From: Xanthobacteraceae bacterium
Lineage (GTDB): Bacteria > Pseudomonadota > Alphaproteobacteria > Rhizobiales > Xanthobacteraceae
Length of the DNA: 64,000 nt
Direction of reading: 5' to 3'
Assembly (NCBI GenBank): GCA_024508855.1
Contig: JANINJ010000107.1
Span: forward strand, 62,001 to 126,000
Shown piece after piece: positions 18,181-26,518 of this stretch (its first letter is position 1; every line of letters begins with the position of its first letter). Both the position numbers and the translations under genes were made by a program. The notes under the pieces were generated by a model. It searched no databases and had not been told where the DNA came from. It saw nothing but the letters and a program-made list of their open reading frames with translations.

Positions 18181-19071
18181 TCAGATTCGATAAAGTCGGC
18201 TCGCGTTATCGTGCAGAATGGCTGTCTGCTCGCTCTCGGCGAGGTGCGCAATCGCGGATCGGAACGTCCGGTAAAGCGTTGCATAGTCGGTCCAGAGTTT
18301 TTCGATCGGGAAGTTGCTGCCATACAGGCATCGTCCTGCGCCAAAAATATCAACGGTTTCCTTGATTACGGAATCCATTACATCGCTTCGGCATGCGTGC
18401 ACAAACGTCCCGAGACCCGAGAGCTTGACGTTCATGTTTGGCTCAGCCGCGAGCTCCTTCATGCCGCTGCGCCAGAGCTTCCAGCCGGCCTCGGACATAT
18501 CCTCATGCATGCCGGCATGTTCAAGCACAAACACAGTATCGGGAAACGCCCGCGCCAACGCAGCACCGTCATGCATCTGGCTTGCAAACAATTGAATCTC
18601 GAAGACCAGATTGTATTTGGCAAGGTGCGAAAGGCCGCGACGCCATGCCCCGTCATTCATCACGTCGGGTCGGGGCGCAAACCGGTATTGTGGATTTTCG
18701 TGCCAATGAAGCTGCTGCCTGATCCCGCGCGTGAGCGGCAGATCAGCTAGGCGCATGATCAAAGCGCCTACGTCTTCATCGGCCAGATCCGCATGCGCGA
18801 CGTTGGCATGCGGCCATCCTGTAGCGTCGGCGACGGATTGCACCCACGTTGCTTCGTCGTAACTTTGCCCGGCCGGCCAGTTGGTCTGCACATAGACCGA
18901 CTTGACGACGTCAGACCCGGCAATGTCTGCACGAAACTCTTCCATCGGATAGTCGCGGCGGATGGGATCGTAAGGCCCGAAAATGCGAGGGACCTGCGGG
19001 CCGGACAGCCAGGTCAAATCCTGGAAGCGCCAGATGTGATGGTGAGCATCGATAGTAGGAATGCGCTGCAT
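18181..19071 (-). CDS. Amidohydrolase family protein (COG3618 type, lactonase-like)
   Basis: The 296-residue TIM-barrel hydrolase begins IPTIDAHHHIW, the typical metal-site motif of the amidohydrolase_2 group that includes 2-pyrone-4,6-dicarboxylate lactonase and fuconolactonase. Further conserved parts are VFVLEHAGMHED (about 180) and YGSNFPIEKLW (about 250), which supplies the late Asp/Asn region. It should hydrolyse a lactone or cyclic ester/amide. It is the last gene of the long minus-strand run, 21 bases after the dehydrogenase gene, so its substrate is probably made by that pathway. Confidence 0.87.
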   Translation of the reverse strand: MQRIPTIDAHHHIWRFQDLTWLSGPQVPRIFGPYDPIRRDYPMEEFRADIAGSDVVKSVYVQTNWPAGQSYDEATWVQSVADATGWPHANVAHADLADEDVGALIMRLADLPLTRGIRQQLHWHENPQYRFAPRPDVMNDGAWRRGLSHLAKYNLVFEIQLFASQMHDGAALARAFPDTVFVLEHAGMHEDMSEAGWKLWRSGMKELAAEPNMNVKLSGLGTFVHACRSDVMDSVIKETVDIFGAGRCLYGSNFPIEKLWTDYATLYRTFRSAIAHLAESEQTAILHDNASRLYRI

Positions 19072-19092
19072 ACTTGTTGTCCGCTTTTTAAA

Positions 19093-19980
19093 TCAGGAGG
19101 CGTGATGGCTTGACCAGAACGCCGGCAACTCCACGCAATCCTTGTTTCCCCACCCTTCGCAGCTGGCCTGATCGTAAACAGCCAGAGTTCTCTCCGCCAC
19201 CGGCAGATCGAAGCCGCGCGATTTGGCTTCCGCCACCATCGTCCTGAGATCCTTACGAACCGAGTCGCAATCGAAGGTCGCCGATCCTGGGTCTTTCGAT
19301 TGCAGCGCCAACGCGACGGCTCCGCCGCGCGCGCGAAGAACATTGGGCGCACCTGATGTTTCGGCGAATAATTCAACCAGGAAGTCTCTATCGAGATTGA
19401 GATGACGACAGAGCGAGAATGCTTCCCCAAAACTCTGCCAGAACACCGCCAGCGGAAGATTAATGGCGAGTTTCATGCTGGCTCCCGACCCAATCGGGCC
19501 GGCAAGATCGACGCGGCGGCACAGTTGATCGAGGATGGGCTTGGCCCGTGCAAAATCCTCTTTCAAGCCACCGGCAAGACCGAGAAGCTTTCCGTTCAGT
19601 GCGGGGCCGACTGTCCCACCCACCGGACATTCCAGGAATGATGCACTCTTTGCGACAACTCTTTCGGACAACGCAATCTCGGTCTTGGGCTGTACCGTGC
19701 TCATCTCAATGAACAATTTACCGGCGACCTCGCCTTCCAGAAGGCCTGCGCTGCCCTCATAGACGTCCGCAATCGCTGCGGCATCAGTCAGAATTGTCAG
19801 GATAACTTCGGCGCGTTGCGCAAGCTCCCGTGGGCTTGCCGCGGCCACCGCGCCCGCCTCGATCAACGCATCGCCCCTGCCTGGCGTTCTATTCCAGACC
19901 ATGACGTCATGCCCGACATCGATCAATCGCTTGGCGATCGCTCGCCCCATACGGCCCAAACCAGCGACCCCGATTTGCAT
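19093..19980 (-). CDS. 3-hydroxyisobutyrate dehydrogenase-like NAD(P)-dependent oxidoreductase
   Basis: The 295-residue product has the Rossmann start GVAGLGRMGRAIAKRLIDVGHDVMVWNRTP, the substrate-binding segment FLECPVGGTVGPALNGKL and the catalytic lysine motif GSGASMKLAINL (K about 170) of the beta-hydroxyacid dehydrogenase family. These enzymes oxidise 3-hydroxy acids such as 3-hydroxyisobutyrate, tartronate semialdehyde or gamma-hydroxybutyrate. It lies between livF (64 bases) and the amidohydrolase (21 bases). A catabolic role on an imported hydroxy acid, or on the aldehyde released by the DHDPS-like lyase, is inferred. Confidence 0.88.
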   Translation of the reverse strand: MQIGVAGLGRMGRAIAKRLIDVGHDVMVWNRTPGRGDALIEAGAVAAASPRELAQRAEVILTILTDAAAIADVYEGSAGLLEGEVAGKLFIEMSTVQPKTEIALSERVVAKSASFLECPVGGTVGPALNGKLLGLAGGLKEDFARAKPILDQLCRRVDLAGPIGSGASMKLAINLPLAVFWQSFGEAFSLCRHLNLDRDFLVELFAETSGAPNVLRARGGAVALALQSKDPGSATFDCDSVRKDLRTMVAEAKSRGFDLPVAERTLAVYDQASCEGWGNKDCVELPAFWSSHHAS

Positions 19981-20044
19981 GGCTTTCCTTTTCTTTGTCT
20001 TTCTTGAATCCGATCGCGGAAGGATTGTTACTCGGCCGGCGGCC

Positions 20045-20743
20045 TCACATCAAATGATCGAGAATCTCCGGATTTTTCATCAGATCCTCGGCCCTGTCGT
20101 GATGCTGCACACATCCGCTGGCCAAAATATAAATCCGGTCTGCGACGTTGCAGGTCAGCTTGGCGTTCTGCTCGAATAGCGCGACCGTCAGTCCGGTCTT
20201 TCCCAGCGTCCGCAACGCAGCACCAATCTCGCCGATCACGATCGGCGCAAGCCCGAGAGAAGGCTCGTCGAGCACGAGGAGTCGCGGATCGGACATCAGC
20301 CCCATGGACACCGCAACCATCTGCTGCTGGCCGCCGGAGAGTGTTCCGGCGGCCTGCCAGCGTCGCTCCTTGAGGATCGGAAACAGCTCAAAGCAGCGCT
20401 CGATATTCCGCGCAGAACGCGCCTTGTCCCGCAGCGGATCACCACCGATGATCAGGTTCTCCTCCACGGACATGCGCGGAAACAGGCCGCGCCCTTCCGG
20501 CACGATGGAAAGCCCAAGGTTGATGCGCTCATGCGTCGGTACCGTCAGCAGATCGCGTCCATCGAACATGATCGAACCAGCCTTGGGCTTGACCAGCCCG
20601 CCGACCGACTTGACGATGGATGACTTTCCGGCACCATTAGGACCGACCACGCCGACGATTTCTCCCGGCGCCACATTCATGGTGAGCTGATCGACCGCAA
20701 GGAATGCACCGTAACGGACGGTCAGGTTCGCAATCTCAAGCAT
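20045..20743 (-). CDS. livF: Branched-chain amino acid-type ABC transporter ATP-binding protein LivF
   Basis: The 232-residue ATPase has Walker A GPNGAGKSS, signature LSGGQQQM, Walker B LLVLDEPSLGLAP and the H-loop region replaced by ALFEQN as in LivF proteins. ATG 20743 (MLEIANLTVRYG) is preferred to the long upstream extension and overlaps the end of livG by 8 bases. It powers the LivHM permease encoded just upstream. The transported compound is set by the binding protein and need not be an amino acid. Confidence 0.93.
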   Translation of the reverse strand: MLEIANLTVRYGAFLAVDQLTMNVAPGEIVGVVGPNGAGKSSIVKSVGGLVKPKAGSIMFDGRDLLTVPTHERINLGLSIVPEGRGLFPRMSVEENLIIGGDPLRDKARSARNIERCFELFPILKERRWQAAGTLSGGQQQMVAVSMGLMSDPRLLVLDEPSLGLAPIVIGEIGAALRTLGKTGLTVALFEQNAKLTCNVADRIYILASGCVQHHDRAEDLMKNPEILDHLM

Positions 20744-21452
20744 CGATATTTCCCAGATAACGATCGATGACGCGCTGGTCGGCAAGGATGTCCGCAGGTG
20801 GCCCCTCGGCCAGTTTCTCTCCAGCCAGAAGAACGACAACCTTGTCGGCAAGCTCGCGGATCACCTTCATCGTGTGCTCGATCACGAAGATCGTGCAACG
20901 CGATTTGAGCTCCGCAAGAATTGCGATCATGACTCGGACTTCTACCGACGACAGGCCGCCGACGGGCTCATCCAGCATGATGAGCTTCGGCCGTTGCACC
21001 AGCCGCATTAGAAGTTCGACCTGGCGCTGTTCGAGCAACGTCAATCCGCCAGCGCGAGCATCGAATCGATGTCCGATCCGCAGCCAGTCGGCTAGTTCTC
21101 GAACGCCGTCCTGCCCAAGTGCGCTCGGCGCATCAACGAGCGCGGTGCCAACATTCTCGCGCACCGTTAATTCGCCGAATACACGAACCGCCTGATAGGT
21201 TCGGGTCAGACCGGCTTGGGCGATTTGGTAAGGATTTCGCCCTTCTATCGATCTGCCGTCGAATCTGATGGAACCGCTATTGCCTTTCAAATGACCGGAA
21301 ATCAGATTCACGAAGGTGGTCTTGCCGGATCCATTGGGACCGATCATGCCGAGTGTTTCGCCCTGATGCTGAACGAGGTCGATTCCCTTCAGCGCTACAA
21401 CACCGCCAAATCGCTTTGAGACACCACGAGCTTCGAGAAGAACATTCGTCAT
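20736..21452 (-). CDS. livG: Branched-chain amino acid-type ABC transporter ATP-binding protein LivG
   Basis: The 238-residue ATPase has Walker A GPNGSGKTT, Walker B LIMLDEPVGGLSS and the switch His in VIEHTMKV. The signature motif is atypical: where LSGGQ or LSYGQ is expected, it reads GLTLLEQRQVE; similar LTLVERKR-type signatures occur in related transporters, so the protein is probably active. It overlaps livM by 4 bases and livF by 8, indicating translational coupling. Confidence 0.93.
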   Translation of the reverse strand: MTNVLLEARGVSKRFGGVVALKGIDLVQHQGETLGMIGPNGSGKTTFVNLISGHLKGNSGSIRFDGRSIEGRNPYQIAQAGLTRTYQAVRVFGELTVRENVGTALVDAPSALGQDGVRELADWLRIGHRFDARAGGLTLLEQRQVELLMRLVQRPKLIMLDEPVGGLSSVEVRVMIAILAELKSRCTIFVIEHTMKVIRELADKVVVLLAGEKLAEGPPADILADQRVIDRYLGNIDA

Positions 21453-22459
21453 TTCGCACCTCGCTGCTCGGCGGCGCCGGCCGCGACCGGCTCCGTTGCA
21501 CGCGTCGTGCGCTTCAATCCGCTGGCAATACCGCCAGGCATAAGGACAATGACCGCGATGATCAGCAATCCGTAGATCACATCTTTTACAGTGTAATATT
21601 CCTGAAGCAGGAACGAGAGCGGCACCAGAATGACAGCGCCTGCGACCGGTCCCCAGATCGTGCCACGGCCACCGAACGCAACCATCAGCCAGATATTCAT
21701 GCTGATCAGCACGTCGAAGGAGCGCGGTGAGATGAATCCGATATAGGGCGCATAGAGCGCGCCACCGACTCCGGCGAACAGCGAGCCGATGAAGAATGCC
21801 GTCATCTTGTAGCGCGTGACGTTGATGCCGAGCATCTCCGCAAGTTCGTCATCTTCGCGGATGGCAATCAGGCGCTTTCCAAGCGCCGAGCGCGTAATCG
21901 CGATCAGTACGACGACGCCGATCACCGCTGCGGCCGCGAGAATGAGATCAAATGCCGGCGCAGAAATTGTGCCGCTTCCAGGCGCGGCGGGCAACGGAAT
22001 CTGGGAAATGCCGGTGTCGCCGTTGGTCAGGTTCGCAAAGTAAACGAACCCGAGCGTAATGACGGTCTGGATCACCAACGAACAAAGGGTGAAGTAAAAC
22101 CCCTTCAACCGCAGCGACGGTAGGCCGAGAATAGTTCCTGCAATCGATGCCGCCAAGGCACCCACCGGCAGCGCAACCCAGAACGACCAGCCGCTGGCAG
22201 TGAGGTCCACAGCGAAATAGGCGCTGATGCCGGCGATGCCTGCGAACATCAGCGGCATCAGGCCCGTGTAGCCGTACAGCAGGTTCATCCCTGACGTCCA
22301 CACGATATGAATCAGCGTGATGCCCGCCACAAAAGCCAGATACCGGTTACCAGACAGAAGCGCGGGTATCGCGAAAGCCAAGATGGTGAACGCGCCGAGC
22401 GGTCCCGCGATCTTTTTCCAATCGCTCGATAGCGATGTCGTGCTCGAGGAATCCGTCAT
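21449..22459 (-). CDS. livM: Branched-chain amino acid-type ABC transporter permease LivM
   Basis: A 336-residue integral membrane protein with the family segment GYTGLMPLMFAGIAGISAYFAVDL near residue 65 and the cytoplasmic EAA-like loop SALGKRLIAIREDDELAEMLGINVTRYKMTAFFIGSLFAGVGGALYA (about 190-240), which docks the ATPases. It overlaps livH and livG by 4 bases each. It forms the translocation pore with LivH. Confidence 0.93.
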   Translation of the reverse strand: MTDSSSTTSLSSDWKKIAGPLGAFTILAFAIPALLSGNRYLAFVAGITLIHIVWTSGMNLLYGYTGLMPLMFAGIAGISAYFAVDLTASGWSFWVALPVGALAASIAGTILGLPSLRLKGFYFTLCSLVIQTVITLGFVYFANLTNGDTGISQIPLPAAPGSGTISAPAFDLILAAAAVIGVVVLIAITRSALGKRLIAIREDDELAEMLGINVTRYKMTAFFIGSLFAGVGGALYAPYIGFISPRSFDVLISMNIWLMVAFGGRGTIWGPVAGAVILVPLSFLLQEYYTVKDVIYGLLIIAVIVLMPGGIASGLKRTTRATEPVAAGAAEQRGAK

Positions 22460-23337
22460 TTCGCGAACAACCCTGAAGGCTTGAAAAGAAGGATCACAAG
22501 CATCGCTCCGAGATAGGAGAAAGCCGCGATCGTGGGGCTTGCCACCACGCTCACGATGGCCTGGGTGAATCCGAACACCATGCCGATGACAACCGCACCG
22601 AGCACGGACCCTGGCCCTCCAATAATCATGATCGCGAACGCCGTGATCGCCATGGTCCAGGCGACGGTGAGATCGAAACTGTAGGCAAGTGCGAACAGGA
22701 TACCGCCCGCAAAAATCACGGCATTCCCGAGCGCAAACGACATGCTGTAACTCGCCTTGACGTTCACGCCCCGCAATGCAGCCGCATCGCGATTCTGGAA
22801 TACGGCACGCAACGCGCGGCCATACCTGTGAAAGCGCAGCAACAGAAACAGACCGGCAAGGATCGCGATGGCTAATGCCAGGACGGCGAGCCTGTTATTG
22901 GCGATCGGGAACGGACCAATAAAGGTAATTCCCGTAATCAGCGGCGGCAGCTGGAATTGGTCGCTCCATTGCCCATAGGTCAGTGAGAAAACTCCTGCGA
23001 GAATCTGCGTAATGCCAAGACTCAGCACGAAATAGGAAATATTGCGGTTCGGGACGTCATAGAATCGCTTGATCAGCAGAACTTCGAGCAGATAGGACAG
23101 CGGCACGCTGACTCCGATCACGAGGATCGCGGCAATCGCCGGGTGGATGCCCCAGCTCACCGTCAACGTCCATCCGAACAGCGCTGCGAGCAGAAAGAAC
23201 TGTCCATTGGCGGCATTCGGCATCCAGATGCTGCCATAGACGATGGTGACGCCGGCAGCGACCAGCGAAAAGATCGACCCGAGGATCAGCCCAGTCGACA
23301 GCGTCGACAGAAACAGGATCCAGTTTGCGTTGGACAA
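22456..23337 (-). CDS. livH: Branched-chain amino acid-type ABC transporter permease LivH
   Basis: The 293-residue membrane permease shows the typical YGRALRAVFQNRDAAALRGVNVKASYSMSFALGNAVIFAGGIL loop and the C-terminal GGPGSVLGAVVIGMVFGFTQ segment. The start is TTG 23337 with GAGGAG 7 bases upstream. It follows the binding-protein gene by 54 bases and overlaps livM by 4. Confidence 0.92.
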   Translation of the reverse strand: MSNANWILFLSTLSTGLILGSIFSLVAAGVTIVYGSIWMPNAANGQFFLLAALFGWTLTVSWGIHPAIAAILVIGVSVPLSYLLEVLLIKRFYDVPNRNISYFVLSLGITQILAGVFSLTYGQWSDQFQLPPLITGITFIGPFPIANNRLAVLALAIAILAGLFLLLRFHRYGRALRAVFQNRDAAALRGVNVKASYSMSFALGNAVIFAGGILFALAYSFDLTVAWTMAITAFAIMIIGGPGSVLGAVVIGMVFGFTQAIVSVVASPTIAAFSYLGAMLVILLFKPSGLFAK

Positions 23338-23391
23338 GGGAGCACTCCTCGAGACAACGGTCGCCGGAACCAGTCCGGCGACCGGAAGCGT

Positions 23392-24591
23392 TTACTTGAC
23401 CAATGTGTAGACCGGGATCACTTCGGGATCCCACTCGGCGTAGAACGCCTGCTTGGCTTTGTAGGATTTCGCTTCAACATCCGTCATCTGCATGAAGTAG
23501 ATGTATTCCTTACGCGCGCCGTTTTTGTCGAACTCGATCGGAATATCGGATGTGGTCTCTTTAGTCTTCAGCTTCGACATCGCATCGCGAAATTTCTCGC
23601 GATCGTCTGCGGCTTCCGGATTTTTATCGAGCGCTTCTCGGATCACGTGCGCCGTCACGAAACAGAAGTTCTCGCCGTAGGATGGTGGCCGGCCGTACTT
23701 GGCGATGAAATCCTTGACGAAGGTCTTCCCTTCCGGCGTCAGCGAATCCAAGTTGGAATCGAAGAAGGTTCCGTAATACGAGCCGACGCTTCGCTTGCCC
23801 CAGTTCATGACCTGGGTCGTGATGCCGAACGGATGGATCAATTGCTGTGGCTTGATCCCGATATCGAGCAACTGGTTGGTGATCGTATTGTCGAAGCCAC
23901 CGGCGCCGATGACGACTACGTAGTCCGGCTGTGCCGCAAGAACCTGCGCGGCCTGAACGGTGGCATCATTGGAGCCCTGCGGGAAAGCAATGTCCGCAAC
24001 GATTTGCAGCTTGGACAGCGGCGCCTGATACTTGAGACCAGCGGTGATCGCGCGCATCAGCGCGTAATCGGAATAGATCATCGCGATCTTCCCGCCCGGC
24101 TTCTGTTTTTCGACGAACTTCGCGATAGCATAGCCCCAGCCAGCCGCGTTCGGCTCAAGACGGAAAGTATAGCGGCTGCCTGGTTTGGTGAGTTGCGGAA
24201 ACGCCGCCACCGGCACTACGAACGGCACCTTGTTCTGTTCGGCGTAACCGTAGACGGCAAGGCCGGTATCCGAACTGGTCGGGCCACTCAGAGCCAACAC
24301 CTTGTCCTGCACGTCGAGACTGCGGGATGCTGCGACAGATTGCGCCGGGCTGGTCTGGTTGTCGGTAATGACGAATTCGATCTTCCGTTTGCCGGGAGAG
24401 TTGATCTGCTCTTCGCCGAATTTCAAGCCAGCAACGCAGCTCGTTCCGAAGAAACTCCACGGTCCGGTCAATTCAGTAACGAATCCGATCTTCACCGGCG
24501 GCTTGTCTTGCGCCGCGCTGATGTTGGCCGCAGCCAACAGTGTGGCGCTGGCCGTCGCCGTGACGGCCAGCGTCTTCCAATACGAGTCCAT
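23392..24591 (-). CDS. ABC transporter substrate-binding protein (LivJ/K type)
   Basis: The 399-residue periplasmic protein has a signal peptide (1-27, ending ISAAQ) and a Peripla_BP_6 fold (VKIGFVTELTGPWSFFG, VLALSGPTSSDTGLAVYGYAEQNKVPFVVPVAAFPQLT). It is the only binding protein in the window next to a complete liv permease and ATPase set, so it is the cognate receptor. Ligands of this fold include amino acids, amides and aromatic acids; none can be assigned. RBS GAGGGAG precedes ATG 24591. Confidence 0.92.
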   Translation of the reverse strand: MDSYWKTLAVTATASATLLAAANISAAQDKPPVKIGFVTELTGPWSFFGTSCVAGLKFGEEQINSPGKRKIEFVITDNQTSPAQSVAASRSLDVQDKVLALSGPTSSDTGLAVYGYAEQNKVPFVVPVAAFPQLTKPGSRYTFRLEPNAAGWGYAIAKFVEKQKPGGKIAMIYSDYALMRAITAGLKYQAPLSKLQIVADIAFPQGSNDATVQAAQVLAAQPDYVVVIGAGGFDNTITNQLLDIGIKPQQLIHPFGITTQVMNWGKRSVGSYYGTFFDSNLDSLTPEGKTFVKDFIAKYGRPPSYGENFCFVTAHVIREALDKNPEAADDREKFRDAMSKLKTKETTSDIPIEFDKNGARKEYIYFMQMTDVEAKSYKAKQAFYAEWDPEVIPVYTLVK

Positions 24592-24671
24592 CTAAATCTC
24601 CCTCTATGATTTTTATGTTACGTCTCTGGTCTGATCTTGATGTCAGTTCAAAAGTCTTCTGCGCCCGCAGC

Positions 24672-25628
24672 TCAGGCTGCGATTCGCTTTCCTGCAGCAT
24701 CCAGCAGGCCTGCCTTGACGAGCGCTTCGCGGATGCGCCCGATTTCGCCCTCGCTGATCTTTACCAGCGGTGGCCGAACAACCGCCCGCGGCAGCCGTCC
24801 CAGCAGGACCAGCGCTTCTTTCATGCGGTTGTGCATGTCGACAAACGGATCGCTGTAGAACATGCTGGCCATCGGATGAATGCGGTCGTTGATGCGGCGC
24901 GCTTCAGCGAGATCGTTTGCCTGCACGGCCCGATAGAGCTGTGCCTGCAGATCGGCAATTACGCTCCCGCTCCCCGATAGCAATCCATTGCAGCCGAGCA
25001 CAAGCGAGCTCAACAGCCACGCACTATTGGTGGACAACACATTCACCGGACGGGCGCGCGATTGCAGCATCCGCACCTGGTTTTCATGCTGTTGAACGAC
25101 TTGTGTCCAGTCCTTGATGGCGCGAATCGAAAGCACTTCGTCGCAGAGCCGGGTCAACGTCGCAGCCGGATAGCCCTGCCCGGTGGCCAGCGGATACTGG
25201 AAAATGATGAGCGGCAGATCGGTCGCGTCAGCTATGGTTTTGAAATGGGCAACCGCCATATCCGCCGTCTGTCCGTGCGTGAACGGCGCCGGCGGGAACA
25301 CAAGAAGCGCGGACGCGCCACTGGCCTCGGCACGCTTTGCGATTCGTGCTGCTTCCAGGCTGCCGTCTGCCCATATGCCATGAACGATCGGAAGCTTCGC
25401 ACCAATCTCCTCGCCGGTGATTTCCATCACCCGACTCTGTTCATCGGTGGTGCAGGAGGCCACTTCCGTCGAATGCGCGTTCACCGTGACCGCGGACAGC
25501 CCCTCGACAGCAGCGATGTCCCGCAAATGACTGCGAAAGCTCGCCTCGTCGATCGAAAAATCTTCGTGGAATGGCAGCAGAATTGCCGGGATTACGCCGT
25601 GAGGAACATAGTCGCGATGTCGTGCCAT
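24672..25628 (-). CDS. Dihydrodipicolinate synthase family lyase/aldolase
   Basis: The 318-residue TIM barrel matches the DHDPS/N-acetylneuraminate lyase family: Tyr of FQYPLATGQG and Schiff-base Lys of IRAIKDWTQ are present, and the family's GVIPAILLPFHEDFSID start is clear. Members split or condense keto acids such as pyruvate adducts, or dehydrate sugar acids. Its place between the IclR regulator (18 bases) and the ABC transporter points to catabolism, not lysine synthesis. Length is slightly above the usual 290-300 residues. Confidence 0.9.
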   Translation of the reverse strand: MARHRDYVPHGVIPAILLPFHEDFSIDEASFRSHLRDIAAVEGLSAVTVNAHSTEVASCTTDEQSRVMEITGEEIGAKLPIVHGIWADGSLEAARIAKRAEASGASALLVFPPAPFTHGQTADMAVAHFKTIADATDLPLIIFQYPLATGQGYPAATLTRLCDEVLSIRAIKDWTQVVQQHENQVRMLQSRARPVNVLSTNSAWLLSSLVLGCNGLLSGSGSVIADLQAQLYRAVQANDLAEARRINDRIHPMASMFYSDPFVDMHNRMKEALVLLGRLPRAVVRPPLVKISEGEIGRIREALVKAGLLDAAGKRIAA

Positions 25629-25646
25629 TTGGGTTCTTCCTTTAAC

Positions 25647-26504
25647 TCAGCCGATTCTCTGCACGTTCGGAAAACTGACGCGCTCATCGAGCGGCCACAT
25701 CAGCGCCAACCTTGAGGCCGCTTCCGCCGCCAGCGGTCCGCATGCTTCGATATCGGCGCGCGTCATGCGATTGGTCGGCGCAGCGACGGAAACGACCCCG
25801 ACACATTCCCGCGTTCCAGACAGACGAGCCGCGACGACAGGAGCGGCAACCGCCATCACACCAATTTCATTTTCTTCGAAGGTCGCCGCGAAGCCGCGCC
25901 GCCGGGCTGTGTCGAGCTCACCCAGCAAAGCTTTCAAGTCAGTCCGCGTATGCTTGGTCAGCGACGACATCCCGTCACGCTTGAGCAGTTGGAGCACGCG
26001 CTTCTCGGGGAGCGTCATCAGCCACGCTTTGCCGGTCGCGTGCGAATGGAGACTGACTTCGAAGTTGAAATTCGGATCGATGCGCAACGAGCGGCGGGTT
26101 CCGACCACCGCGTAGACCCAGGTGATCCGCTCACCGTTTTCAACAATGGACAGACGCACCAGTTCACCGGTGCGCTCGGCCAGATCTTCGAGAATGCTGG
26201 TGCACTGCCCGAGCAAGCCCGACTGCTGCAATTGACGCAGACCGAGGTTGCTGACGCGATACGTCAGGTGATAACGCTGTGCAACGTCGTTGCGCCAGAT
26301 ATAGCCGGCGTGTTCAAGCGTCTCCAACAAGCGCACGGCAATCGCCTTGTTGACCGTCAGCTCCCGTGAGATTTCCGCCAGACTAAGTCCATCGGCGGCT
26401 CCCGCGAGCAGCTCGATCAACTGCAACGCCCGCTCCACCGCAAGAACCGTCGTTTCGACGGGTTTCGCGGGTAGACGTCGGGATCCGATAGGGGCACGCG
26501 CCAT
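25647..26504 (-). CDS. IclR family transcriptional regulator
   Basis: The 285-residue product has an N-terminal winged helix (about 20-80: ALQLIELLAGAADGLSLAEISRELTVNKAIAVRLLETLEHAGYIWRN) and a GAF-like effector domain (about 95-270). ATG 26504 is preferred to 26534 because GGAGAA precedes it. It sits inside the catabolic operon, 14 bases after hyuB, and is likely the local regulator. IclR proteins often respond to an aromatic or keto acid; the ligand is unknown. Confidence 0.92.
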   Translation of the reverse strand: MARAPIGSRRLPAKPVETTVLAVERALQLIELLAGAADGLSLAEISRELTVNKAIAVRLLETLEHAGYIWRNDVAQRYHLTYRVSNLGLRQLQQSGLLGQCTSILEDLAERTGELVRLSIVENGERITWVYAVVGTRRSLRIDPNFNFEVSLHSHATGKAWLMTLPEKRVLQLLKRDGMSSLTKHTRTDLKALLGELDTARRRGFAATFEENEIGVMAVAAPVVAARLSGTRECVGVVSVAAPTNRMTRADIEACGPLAAEAASRLALMWPLDERVSFPNVQRIG

Positions 26505-26518
26505 CGAAAAATTCTCCA